Origin: Opitutaceae bacterium UBA4094
Lineage (GTDB): Bacteria; Verrucomicrobiota; Verrucomicrobiia; Opitutales; Opitutaceae
DNA: 5,872 bases
NCBI GenBank assembly: GCA_002382525.1
Contig: DFYA01000118.1
Location: 8,728 to 14,599, forward strand
Direction: 5' to 3'
A model generated the notes under the pieces. That model searched no databases, was not told the DNA's origin, and was given only the letters and a program-made list of their open reading frames with translations. Below, piece by piece: positions 1 through 5,872 of the stretch. A program made the position numbers and the translations under genes. Within the stretch, counting starts at the first letter, position 1. Every line of letters begins with the position of its first letter.

Positions 1-62
1 GCGCGCGTGATCCCCGGGCGCGTCCGGCATCGGGTCATCTGCGGCGCGAACGCATCGGACGC

Positions 63-94
63 AAAAAAGCCCGCGACCGGTGAGGGTCGCGGGC
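63..94 (-). terminator. Rho-independent terminator of rpmB
   Basis: A perfect 10-bp inverted repeat has arms GCCCGCGACC at 69-78 and GGTCGCGGGC at 85-94, with a 6-nt loop (GGTGAG). It is flanked on the left by six A residues (63-68). Read on the minus strand this is a GC-rich hairpin followed directly by a U-tract, the classic intrinsic terminator. It begins 29 nt after the rpmB stop codon, so it should end the rpmB transcript. The other side of the hairpin has no T-run, so it appears to work only for minus-strand transcription. Confidence 0.9.
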
Positions 95-123
95 GGAGAA
101 ACGGGAGTCGAGAGACGGGCGGT

Positions 124-354
124 TTAAACCTTCTCGACGAGACCGGCCTTGATGGCCTTGACCGAAACGAGGACGCGCTTCGTGCCGCCGTTGGCGGTTT
201 TGATGCGGATCTTCTGCAGGTTCGGGCGGAACTTGCGCTTGGTGATCGTCGTGATGTGCGTGCCGATGCCGCCGCTCTTCTTCGACTGTCCCTTACGGTG
301 GATGATGGATCCCGGGGTGGGACGTTTACCTGTGATTGCGCAGATTCTGGCCAT
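124..354 (-). CDS. rpmB: 50S ribosomal protein L28 (bL28)
   Basis: This encodes the large-subunit ribosomal protein L28, a small basic rRNA-binding protein. The 76-residue product has the family length. It opens MARICAITGKRP, the conserved 'C..TGK.P' start, and continues through TKRKFRPNLQKIRI (about residues 38-51) and GGTKRVLVSVKAIKAG (about 56-71), the core L28 blocks. Between them is a short insertion, KKSGGIGTHITT (about 25-36), absent from the E. coli-type protein but resembling the KKKKGIG stretch I recall from chlamydial L28. There is one Cys (residue 5), so no CxxC zinc ribbon. The ATG has no Shine-Dalgarno sequence; the bases before it read CCAACTTCCAT. It lies 61 bp downstream of the MidA-like gene on the same strand and is followed by a strong terminator, so it is either the last gene of that transcript or has its own promoter in the gap. 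The product call is secure. Confidence 0.97.
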   Translation of the reverse strand: MARICAITGKRPTPGSIIHRKGQSKKSGGIGTHITTITKRKFRPNLQKIRIKTANGGTKRVLVSVKAIKAGLVEKV

Positions 355-415
355 ATGGAAGTTGGTTAAAGGGTCAGAGGTAAAAGTCGGCGTCCGGGCG
401 AAGCAAGGGCAAACT

Positions 416-1405
416 TTAGCGGTTTTCCCGCCTCGCGTGCAGCACCTGGAACTTTTGCCCGAGATGCGAGGGATGCAGCAACTGCAACAACGCCAACTTC
501 CTTTGGCTCAGGCGCGCCGCCTCGGCCGCCATGGTCTGCGAAAGGAAGGCGCCTGCGTGGCGGATAAAAAACGACTCTTGCGATTCGACGACCGAGCGGC
601 CGAAGCCTGCGCGGGCGATGGCATCGGCCAGCCAATCCCAGCAGACATGGGCCGTCAGATCTTGATCGCCGGGCCGGGCGAGCAGGTCGTTGGATTGGGT
701 GTGTTGGAAATACGCGCGCGCCGTGCCGGCGGGCGTGGCGGTGGCGAGCTCGGCGAAGGACTTGCCGTAATCGAAAGCCACAAAAAGCCCGATCCACGGC
801 TGCGATGCGATTGCCGATGCCAGTTCGCCGGCGGCGCGCGGCGCGTCGAACACGTAGCCCTCGGGCGCGTCGTCCGGCAGCCACGATTCGGCGCAGGGAG
901 CCAATTCGATTTCGTGCAACGTATCGCCGCGCAATTCGACGCCAAGCTCGCGCCAATCAGGGCCGCGACGCACGAAGCGGCGCAGCGGTTGCGCATCGAA
1001 TAGTTCGTTGGAGAACACGACGCACGGACCCGTGAGGTCGATCGGTTCGCCGACTCGCACGGTGCGAGCGGAGGCAAACGGGTGCGTCACACCGGTGAGC
1101 ACCCCGCCGTCGGGTTCGGCGCCGATCTCGACAAACACGTGTTGGCGCGCCGCGACTTCACCGCCGAGCAACCCGACGCAGGCGGCCGCGACGAGCTCGC
1201 CAAACACCGCGCCCGATGTGCTCGCGGTGTAGAAGTCCGTGCCTTTGCCGCGGCCCACGCGACGGCGTGTCTGGCGGTAATAGCCGAGCTCCGGGTGATA
1301 GAGGGCCAGTTGCATGAAGTCGGCGAACGACAGCACGCCGACCGGGCCGGAGCGGGCAAGAAACGCGGCGGCGAACTCAGGTGAAATTGGCGACGATGAT
1401 CCCAT
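416..1405 (-). CDS. MidA/NDUFAF7-like SAM-dependent methyltransferase family protein (COG1565)
   Basis: The 329-residue protein matches the MidA/NDUFAF7 family; the mitochondrial member methylates an arginine of a complex I subunit. Family blocks appear in order: LSFADFMQLALYHPELGYY (25-43), TDFYTASTSGAVFGELVA (56-73), FVEIGA (91-96), VVFSNELFDAQPLRRFV (129-145), FVAFDYG (208-214), ARAYFQH (229-235), RPGDQDLTAHV (244-254) and a C-terminal LGQKFQVL (315-322). The glycine-rich SAM loop, normally E-[IL]-G-x-G-x-G, is EIGAEPDGG here. The next segment, which usually carries a 'VE.S..LR..Q' strand and helix, is shortened to about 30 residues before FSNELFDA. The whole protein is therefore shorter than the 350-plus residues I expect of bacterial members. 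SAM binding and catalysis are thus uncertain, though the FDYG and QDLTAHV blocks are intact. The ATG at 1405 lacks a Shine-Dalgarno site. The gene diverges from the protease gene and lies upstream of rpmB; neither neighbour reveals its substrate. Confidence 0.88.
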   Translation of the reverse strand: MGSSSPISPEFAAAFLARSGPVGVLSFADFMQLALYHPELGYYRQTRRRVGRGKGTDFYTASTSGAVFGELVAAACVGLLGGEVAARQHVFVEIGAEPDGGVLTGVTHPFASARTVRVGEPIDLTGPCVVFSNELFDAQPLRRFVRRGPDWRELGVELRGDTLHEIELAPCAESWLPDDAPEGYVFDAPRAAGELASAIASQPWIGLFVAFDYGKSFAELATATPAGTARAYFQHTQSNDLLARPGDQDLTAHVCWDWLADAIARAGFGRSVVESQESFFIRHAGAFLSQTMAAEAARLSQRKLALLQLLHPSHLGQKFQVLHARRENR

Positions 1406-1439
1406 TTACAAAGGCGACGAGTTGGCCACAGTCCGACGG

Positions 1440-2747
1440 ATGCTCAAACGCATTCTCGTCATCGCCCTCGGGGTGTTCCTCGGCACCATGCTATCCATGG
1501 GTGTGGCGCGTCAGGCCGCCTTTTGGGGACTCTGGCCCAATCGCGAACTGGAGCAATCGTCACGCTACGTCCGCGAAGTGCTCAAGTTGGTTAGCGAGAA
1601 CTACGTCGATGCGGAGCAGGCGGAGCTCACGAAGCTCACGGAGTCGGCGCTGCAGGGAATCGTTAGGTCGCTCGATCCGCATTCGGACTACATGAACGCA
1701 CGCGACTACAAGATGCTGGAGGAGGAGATCAGCAGCCAATTTGGAGGCATCGGCGTGCAGGTGGAGTTGCGCAACGGCAATGTCGTGGTGATCGCGCCCA
1801 TCGCCGGAACGCCGGGCGCGCGAGCGGGGATTCTGCGCGGCGATATTATCGTGAGCATCGAAGGGTCGAAGTTGGAGGTGCCCACGCTCGAAGACGTCGT
1901 GGGCCGGTTGCGCGGCAAGCCGGGCACAAAGGTCAAAATCGGTTTCGAGCGTCCGTCCACGAAGGCGGACTACGAGGTCACGATCACCCGTGAGCGCATC
2001 AAAGTAGAGAGCGTGCGCGACGTGCGTCTGCGTCCGGATGGCATCGGCTACGTGCAGGTCACCCAATTTTCCGAGCGCACCGGAGCGGAGTTCATCGATG
2101 CGCTGAACTCGCTCAACGCGCAATCGATGCGTGCGCTCATCATCGACCTGCGGGACAACCCGGGCGGGTTGCTCAATGCGGCGGTGGAGGTCGCGGAACC
2201 GTTTTTCAATAAAGGCGAGTTGATCGTCTACACTCAAGGGCGGCGAAAGAACGATCGCGACGACTACCGCGCGTCCGCTCCCGAGCCGGCGCTGACGTTG
2301 CCCGTCGTGGTGCTCATCAATGCGGGCAGCGCGAGCGCCGCGGAGATCGTGGCCGGCGCTCTGAAAGACACCGGGCGCGCGGTTATCGTGGGCGAACGTT
2401 CGTTCGGAAAAGGCTCGGTTCAGTCGATCCTTTCTTTGCGCAATGGCGAGGGGTTGCGGCTCACTACGGCCCGTTATTACACCCCGAGTGGGGTGACGAT
2501 CCACGAGAAGGGCGTGATGCCCGACGTCGAGATCGTGATGTCGCCGGCGGAGGATCAAAGCGTGCGTCTCCAACGGGCCCGGGACGACGTGCTGGACCCC
2601 GTCGAATTTAAAAAACGGTTCGACATCGAGCCGGCCACGGATCGTCAGCTGGAGGCGGCGGTGGCGGTGTTGCAGGCGGCGTTGATCTTGGAAATGGAAA
2701 CACAAGGCGTGCCGGCGGCGGCGCCTTTGACCGCGAAGCGGCCATGA
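1440..2747 (+). CDS. S41 family C-terminal processing peptidase (CtpA/Prc-like)
   Basis: This is a membrane-anchored or exported serine protease with a Ser/Lys dyad, expected to trim or degrade envelope proteins from the C-terminus in the periplasm. From the ATG at 1440 it has 435 residues. MLKR then a hydrophobic stretch to about residue 23 forms a signal peptide or anchor. LDPHSDYM follows at 78-85, then a PDZ domain at about 102-188 (opening GGIGVQVEL, with AGILRGDIIVSIEG), then the S41 core with DLRDNPGG (236-243). The catalytic Ser is S299 in NAGSASAAE, Lys is K324 in SFGKGSVQ, and the assisting residue is Q328. The spacings of 25 and 4 match E. coli Prc S452/K477/Q481, so the enzyme should be active. 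The frame stays open back to an ATG at 1314, but that start would overlap the divergent gene and put 42 polar residues before the signal. TTG at 1422, with AAGG 7 nt upstream, is a weaker alternative. Its stop overlaps the tsaD start (ATGA), indicating one transcript. Confidence 0.95.
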   Translation: MLKRILVIALGVFLGTMLSMGVARQAAFWGLWPNRELEQSSRYVREVLKLVSENYVDAEQAELTKLTESALQGIVRSLDPHSDYMNARDYKMLEEEISSQFGGIGVQVELRNGNVVVIAPIAGTPGARAGILRGDIIVSIEGSKLEVPTLEDVVGRLRGKPGTKVKIGFERPSTKADYEVTITRERIKVESVRDVRLRPDGIGYVQVTQFSERTGAEFIDALNSLNAQSMRALIIDLRDNPGGLLNAAVEVAEPFFNKGELIVYTQGRRKNDRDDYRASAPEPALTLPVVVLINAGSASAAEIVAGALKDTGRAVIVGERSFGKGSVQSILSLRNGEGLRLTTARYYTPSGVTIHEKGVMPDVEIVMSPAEDQSVRLQRARDDVLDPVEFKKRFDIEPATDRQLEAAVAVLQAALILEMETQGVPAAAPLTAKRP

Positions 2748-3772
2748 TCTTGGCGATCGAGAGTTCCTGCGACGAGACGGCGGTGGCGCTGTTCGATCCT
2801 TCGCGCGGTGTCACCGGAGAATGGATACACAGCCAAATCGCGCTCCACGGTCGCTACGGCGGCGTGGTGCCAGACTTGGCGACGCGCGAGCACTTGCGGA
2901 ACCTGGGACCGTTGCTGGAACGCGTGCGGGCCGAAGCGGGGTTTGACGGCATCACGCGGGTGGTGGTCACGCATGGGCCGGGGCTGGCGGGGTGTCTGGC
3001 GATCGGTGTGGCGGCGGCGAAGTCGCTCGCGCTCGCGTGGCGCACGCCGCTGGTCGGCGTAAACCACCTGCGTGGGCATGTGTTTTCGCCGTTTATCCCG
3101 GTGCACGCGGAGGCACCGGCGGAGTTCGACACGCAAATGGACGCGTTGCTGCCGCACCTCGGGCTGGTCGTTTCGGGAGGGAACACGTTGCTCTTTACGC
3201 TGGATCGCGAGCGGAAGATCACCGTGGTGTCCTCGACCAAGGACGACGCCGCGGGCGAGGCGCTCGACAAAGGCGCGAAGCTGTTGGGGCTCGGTTATCC
3301 GGGCGGACCTTTGATCGAAAAACGCGCGGCGAAGGGAAACCCGGAGGCGTTCGCTTTTCCGCGCGGGATAGGCCCGCGAGCGGATTTGGATTTTAGTTTC
3401 TCGGGACTGAAGACCAGCCTGCGTTATCAGTTGGAAAAAATGACGCCGGCGGAGGTCGAGGCGCGCATGGATGATTTGTGCGCGAGTTATCAGCAGGCGG
3501 TCGTGGATGCGTTGGTTCGCAAGACCACGTTGGCTTTGGAGCGGGAGCGTTTCGCGAGCCTCGGGCTGTCGGGCGGAGTCGCCAACAACCAGACGCTCCG
3601 CGCTGCGCTCGGGCGGGTGGCGAAGGCTGACGAGATCCCGCTCTTGGCGGCGCTGCCAAGACACACCGGAGACAATGCCGGCATGATCGCCTTTGCGGCG
3701 TGGGTCGACCCGAGCGCACGGAATGCAGAACCGCTCGCGGGCCTCGCCATCGAGCCGGGATTGGGGCTTTGA
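2744..3772 (+). CDS. tsaD: tRNA N6-threonylcarbamoyladenosine synthase subunit TsaD (Gcp/YgjD/Kae1)
   Basis: TsaD transfers threonylcarbamoyl from its adenylate (made by TsaC) to A37 of ANN-decoding tRNAs, giving t6A. In bacteria it works with TsaB and TsaE in the cytoplasm, and neither is in this window. The 342 residues are the usual length for the ASKHA-fold family. Motifs in order: ILAIESSCDETAVALFD (2-18); the metal-binding HLRGH (H108, H112); VVSGGNT (142-148); GYPGGP (184-189); DFSFSGLKTS (216-225); GLSGGVANNQTLR (274-286); and TGDNAGMIA (308-316), with D310 as the third expected metal ligand. Two loops are unusual: SGGNT replaces the common bacterial SGGHT, and TGDN replaces CTDN; both variants recall archaeal Kae1. 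The other motifs are bacterial in type. The ATG overlaps the protease stop by 4 bp (2744-2747) with no separate Shine-Dalgarno site, so translation is probably coupled. The gene converges with tspO across 30 bp with no clear terminator. Confidence 0.97.
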   Translation: MILAIESSCDETAVALFDPSRGVTGEWIHSQIALHGRYGGVVPDLATREHLRNLGPLLERVRAEAGFDGITRVVVTHGPGLAGCLAIGVAAAKSLALAWRTPLVGVNHLRGHVFSPFIPVHAEAPAEFDTQMDALLPHLGLVVSGGNTLLFTLDRERKITVVSSTKDDAAGEALDKGAKLLGLGYPGGPLIEKRAAKGNPEAFAFPRGIGPRADLDFSFSGLKTSLRYQLEKMTPAEVEARMDDLCASYQQAVVDALVRKTTLALERERFASLGLSGGVANNQTLRAALGRVAKADEIPLLAALPRHTGDNAGMIAFAAWVDPSARNAEPLAGLAIEPGLGL

Positions 3773-3802
3773 ATCAGCAAAGCAGCCGCGTTCGGACTCG
3801 CG

Positions 3803-4300
3803 TCACAAACTGTCCGGATTGAGTCGCCAAATGGTAATGCACAAGCCTGCGGCGAAGGACACCCAGCCAAGATACGGGATGAGCAACACGCCCGCCGCGC
3901 TTCGCACTCGCCAGAACGAGACGAGTGTCACGAAAATCAGAGCCCACAGCAGAAGAATCTCGGCGGACGCCCAGGCACCTTGGCGCCAAGCGAAGAACAA
4001 CCAGCTCCACAGGGCGTTCGCGGCCAACTGAAACAGGAAGAGCGCGAGCGGTGTTTGGGCAGCCCGCCAACCGCGCTCACGCCACACCAGCCAGGCGGCG
4101 ATGGCCATCATCGCATAGAGCGCCGTCCACACCGGACCGAACACCCAGCCGGGCGGAGCCCAAGAGGGCTGCGTCAACGATTCGTAGAAACCGCGCGCAC
4201 GGATCGAACCCGAGGCGCCCACGGCGGCTGCGGCGAAGCAGAGCGCAAGCCACCCGGCGAGTCCGACGGCTTGATGCGTTTTGGAGAGGGTCGATGTCAT
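3803..4300 (-). CDS. tspO: TspO/MBR family membrane protein
   Basis: This is a small integral membrane protein of the TspO/peripheral benzodiazepine receptor family, whose members bind porphyrins and sterols and, in Rhodobacter, modulate pigment gene expression. It has 165 residues and five hydrophobic segments, at about 10-30, 50-73, 83-105, 110-131 and 135-158. Hallmarks are PSWAPPGWVFGPVWTALYAMM (45-65) after the first helix, NALWSWLFF (95-103), and PYLGWVSFAAGLCITIWRLN (142-161), which ends the last helix. Cys153 stands where many homologues have Asn in that last block. The ATG at 4300 puts the first helix in the normal place. The frame continues upstream to 4444, but that extension lies inside the SDR gene and is hydrophilic, so I reject it. 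The gene starts 20 bp after the SDR stop with no Shine-Dalgarno site and is the last visible gene of its operon. The physiological ligand cannot be read from sequence. Confidence 0.95.
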   Translation of the reverse strand: MTSTLSKTHQAVGLAGWLALCFAAAAVGASGSIRARGFYESLTQPSWAPPGWVFGPVWTALYAMMAIAAWLVWRERGWRAAQTPLALFLFQLAANALWSWLFFAWRQGAWASAEILLLWALIFVTLVSFWRVRSAAGVLLIPYLGWVSFAAGLCITIWRLNPDSL

Positions 4301-4320
4301 GAAAAAATGAATACAGGAAA

Positions 4321-5091
4321 TCAGGCTTTCGGGCGTGAGCGAAGGTGCGCGAGGCCACCGTCGACCGACCAGATCTGTCCGGTGACCCAGTCGGCTTCGC
4401 GGGAGAGCAACCACGCGATGAGGCTTCCGATGTTTTCCGCGCATCCGATGCGACCGAGCGGGTGCATTCTTTCGGAGAGCTGGCGGGCCTGTTCGGAGCC
4501 AAGCAGTGCGGCGGAGAGCGGAGTGTCCACGAGCCCCGGGGCGACGGCGTTAACGCGCACGCCTTTGTTGGCGTAGCTGGCGGCGGCGGCGAGCACCAGG
4601 CCGTTGACGCCGCCCTTCGCCGCCGCGATGGCCTCGTGTGCGGGCAAGCCCGCCTGGGCCGCCGCCGAGCTGATGAGCACGATGGAGCCGCCGCCTTGCG
4701 CCTGCATGGGGACGACCGCCGCGCGCACGCCGTAGAACGCGGAGTTGAGGTTGAGATCGATGACACTGCGCCACTCGTCGAGCTTCGTGAGGTGGGCGGG
4801 CTTGATGAGGATCGAACCGACCGCGTGCACGTAAGCGTCGAGACGCCCGAAGCGTGCGACGGTGGACTGCACGGCTGCCTCGACCGCATCGGGTTGAGTG
4901 GCGTCGGTGGCGACCGTGTGGAGCCCGGGAAGCTCGGTTTGCAGCGCAGTAAGTTTCTCGGCGTTGCGCGCGTAGCCGGCGACTTGCCATCCGGCGCAGA
5001 CGAGGCGGCGGGCGACGTCGGAGCCAATTGCGCCGGTCACACCGGCTATCAACGCGACGCGCGGGTCAGACGAGGGCGGGGAGGTGTTCAT
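4321..5091 (-). CDS. SDR family protein lacking the catalytic tyrosine
   Basis: This is a 256-residue protein with the classical short-chain dehydrogenase/reductase Rossmann fold. The cofactor motif GVTGAIG is at 17-23, an acidic D-A block at 63-64, N114 in DLNLNSAFYG, the SIVLISSAAA strand at 136-145 with S142, and the cofactor-closing block VNAVAPGLVDTPL at 180-192; WSVDGGL at 241-247 is the usual C-terminal element. In the YxxxK active site the Lys is present (K159), but the Tyr position is Ile155 (codon ATC), giving HEAIAAAKGG. I recall an SDR subgroup with the same HEAIAAAK signature, so this is probably a family trait and not a fresh mutation. Ordinary Tyr-dependent oxidoreduction is doubtful; substrate and cofactor preference are unknown. 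The start ATG overlaps the stop of the upstream hydrolase gene by 4 bp (5088-5091), and tspO follows 20 bp downstream, so all three are probably co-transcribed. Confidence 0.92.
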   Translation of the reverse strand: MNTSPPSSDPRVALIAGVTGAIGSDVARRLVCAGWQVAGYARNAEKLTALQTELPGLHTVATDATQPDAVEAAVQSTVARFGRLDAYVHAVGSILIKPAHLTKLDEWRSVIDLNLNSAFYGVRAAVVPMQAQGGGSIVLISSAAAQAGLPAHEAIAAAKGGVNGLVLAAAASYANKGVRVNAVAPGLVDTPLSAALLGSEQARQLSERMHPLGRIGCAENIGSLIAWLLSREADWVTGQIWSVDGGLAHLRSRPKA

Positions 5092-5872
5092 AGTTTAAGT
5101 TCTTTAGCGTAGCCGGTGAGTTCCATGTAGGCGGAGCCAAGCGGGCGCCCCTCGGCGTCGAGCACGCGGCAGGCGCCTTCCCAATAGGCGATGCCGCCGA
5201 GCGTGCCGGGGAGTTCTTGGTCCTTCGCGAGCGGGACCACTGTGAGCGCGACCGGGCGTCCCGTCACGGGATCGGTGGTGGTGAGGCGCACGCTCACCGG
5301 ATACACCGCGCCGGTCGCGCGGCTGGTCCAGCGATCAAGGACCTCCCATTTGAAATCGCTCTTTTGGGTGGCGCCGGCCGCGTCGATCCAAGTCAGCGAC
5401 GACGCGGGGTCGGAGCCGCCGTCGCGTAGCCGCAGGCGATAGAACATCAGCTCGCGTCCGTCGGTGAAGTGAATGCTCACCCAATCCCAACCGACTTGGT
5501 TTTCGTCGAGTTGGCTGCTGCTGATTTCGTGGTCCATCCACGATTCGCCGGAGACGCGAAACGTTTCCTCGCCGAGCATGAGCACGCCCTCGGTGCGCAG
5601 ACGTGTGAACGTGAGGTAATGACTCGCGGCGGTGGGCGCGGCGCCTTTGCGCGAGACGCCGTTTTCGCCGAAGATGACGAGCGATTTGGCCGGCGACAGG
5701 GTTAATGCAAAGCCCAGTTCGGCGCGGACGCCCCCACGCAATTCCATGCGTTCAGGGGCGCCGTCGGTGAGGCGCAGCGACCACGGGCCGTTGTGCAGGT
5801 CGAGCGTCTGTGTGGACGCACCGGCGTCCCAGCCTTCGCGATTGAGACGCTCTTGGTGATGGAATTCCCCCG
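5088..5872 (-). CDS. Lipocalin-like hydrolase, AttH/carotenoid 1,2-hydratase (CrtC)-like family; 5' end beyond window
   Basis: The reading frame is open to the right edge, so the N-terminus is missing; about 261 codons are visible. Translating past the internal ATG at 5747 to the edge gives FHHQERLNREGWDAGAST and LDLHNGPWSLRL, which belong to the family, so 5747 is not the true start. The signature SGESWMDHEISSSQ (bases 5511-5552) is followed by VGWDWVSIHF and ELMFYRLRLRDG. These mark the AttH-type 'predicted secreted hydrolase' family (COG5621), related to carotenoid 1,2-hydratase CrtC, with two lipocalin-like beta barrels. Family members are usually 350 or more residues and often have an N-terminal signal or lipoprotein sequence, which cannot be checked here. 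Such genes often lie next to an FtsX/LolE-type ABC transporter, so one may lie just beyond the edge. The stop TGA overlaps the SDR start (ATGA). The true substrate is unknown; carotenoid hydration is only one possibility. Confidence 0.85.
   Translation of the reverse strand, partial: GEFHHQERLNREGWDAGASTQTLDLHNGPWSLRLTDGAPERMELRGGVRAELGFALTLSPAKSLVIFGENGVSRKGAAPTAASHYLTFTRLRTEGVLMLGEETFRVSGESWMDHEISSSQLDENQVGWDWVSIHFTDGRELMFYRLRLRDGGSDPASSLTWIDAAGATQKSDFKWEVLDRWTSRATGAVYPVSVRLTTTDPVTGRPVALTVVPLAKDQELPGTLGGIAYWEGACRVLDAEGRPLGSAYMELTGYAKELKL

Noticed and set aside
1..62. Left edge as the end of another gene
   Set aside because: No recognisable protein motif in any frame over so short a stretch, and it lies beyond the rpmB terminator; nothing can be supported.
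7..369. Plus-strand open frames across the left end (7-369 and 149-1003)
   Set aside because: They run antisense to rpmB and the MidA-like gene and through the rpmB terminator, with no family resemblance.
355..415. Possible rpmB promoter on the minus strand (TTGCTT at 406-401, about 15 bp, then TTTTAC)
   Set aside because: The match to the -10 element is poor and the spacing is short; a promoter in this gap is plausible but cannot be placed from sequence alone.
1314..1439. N-terminal extension of the S41 protease to the ATG at 1314
   Set aside because: It adds 42 polar residues before a good signal/anchor sequence and overlaps the divergent MidA-like gene, whose N-terminus is well conserved.
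1560..2705. Long minus-strand open frame (381 codons) opposite the protease gene
   Set aside because: Its Arg/His-rich composition is typical of an antisense frame in GC-rich coding DNA; the plus strand encodes a complete S41 protease with its catalytic residues.
2645..3664. Long minus-strand open frame (339 codons) opposite tsaD
   Set aside because: It is Arg/Gln-rich, has no recognisable motif and is a shadow of the highly conserved tsaD reading frame.
3791..3818. Hairpin TTCGGAC/GTCCGGA after tsaD as a terminator
   Set aside because: The stem is only 7 bp with a G-U pair and a 14-nt loop, there is no T-run after it, and part of it is the 3' coding end of tspO.
4301..4444. N-terminal extension of TspO to the ATG at 4444
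   Set aside because: It lies inside the conserved 3' part of the SDR gene, encodes a polar stretch foreign to TspO, and the ATG at 4300 gives the normal family length.

Overview
The window is GC-rich, densely coding bacterial chromosome with seven genes, six complete and one cut by the right edge. The L28 sequence has an insertion that recalls chlamydial L28. With the lack of Shine-Dalgarno sites and the overall gene style, this suggests a Verrucomicrobiota bacterium, perhaps of the Opitutales/Opitutaceae type. That placement rests on remembered protein character, not a search. I see no mobile element, CRISPR array, tRNA, rRNA or phage gene.

Layout, left to right. Positions 1-62 hold nothing I can support. 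A strong intrinsic terminator (63-94, minus strand) follows rpmB (124-354, minus; ribosomal protein L28). Upstream of rpmB on the same strand is a MidA/NDUFAF7-like methyltransferase-family gene (416-1405, minus). It is divergent, across only 34 bp, from a plus-strand pair: an S41 C-terminal processing protease (1440-2747) and tsaD (2744-3772), joined by an ATGA overlap. tsaD converges with a minus-strand group read from the right edge: a lipocalin-like AttH/CrtC-type hydrolase (5088-5872, 5' end missing), a short-chain dehydrogenase/reductase-fold protein (4321-5091) and tspO (3803-4300). The first two of these overlap by ATGA and the last two are 20 bp apart.

The left half is mostly housekeeping: ribosome, tRNA t6A modification, envelope proteolysis and a possible protein methyltransferase. 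The right half looks like an envelope or lipophilic-metabolite operon: a lipocalin-fold protein, a probable NAD(P)-binding protein and a membrane protein that binds tetrapyrroles and sterols in other organisms. No wholly new system is evident. The points most worth a second look are the SDR protein with Ile in place of the catalytic Tyr, the MidA-like protein with a degraded SAM-binding glycine motif, the attH-SDR-tspO operon, and a TsaD with archaeal-looking residues in two conserved loops.
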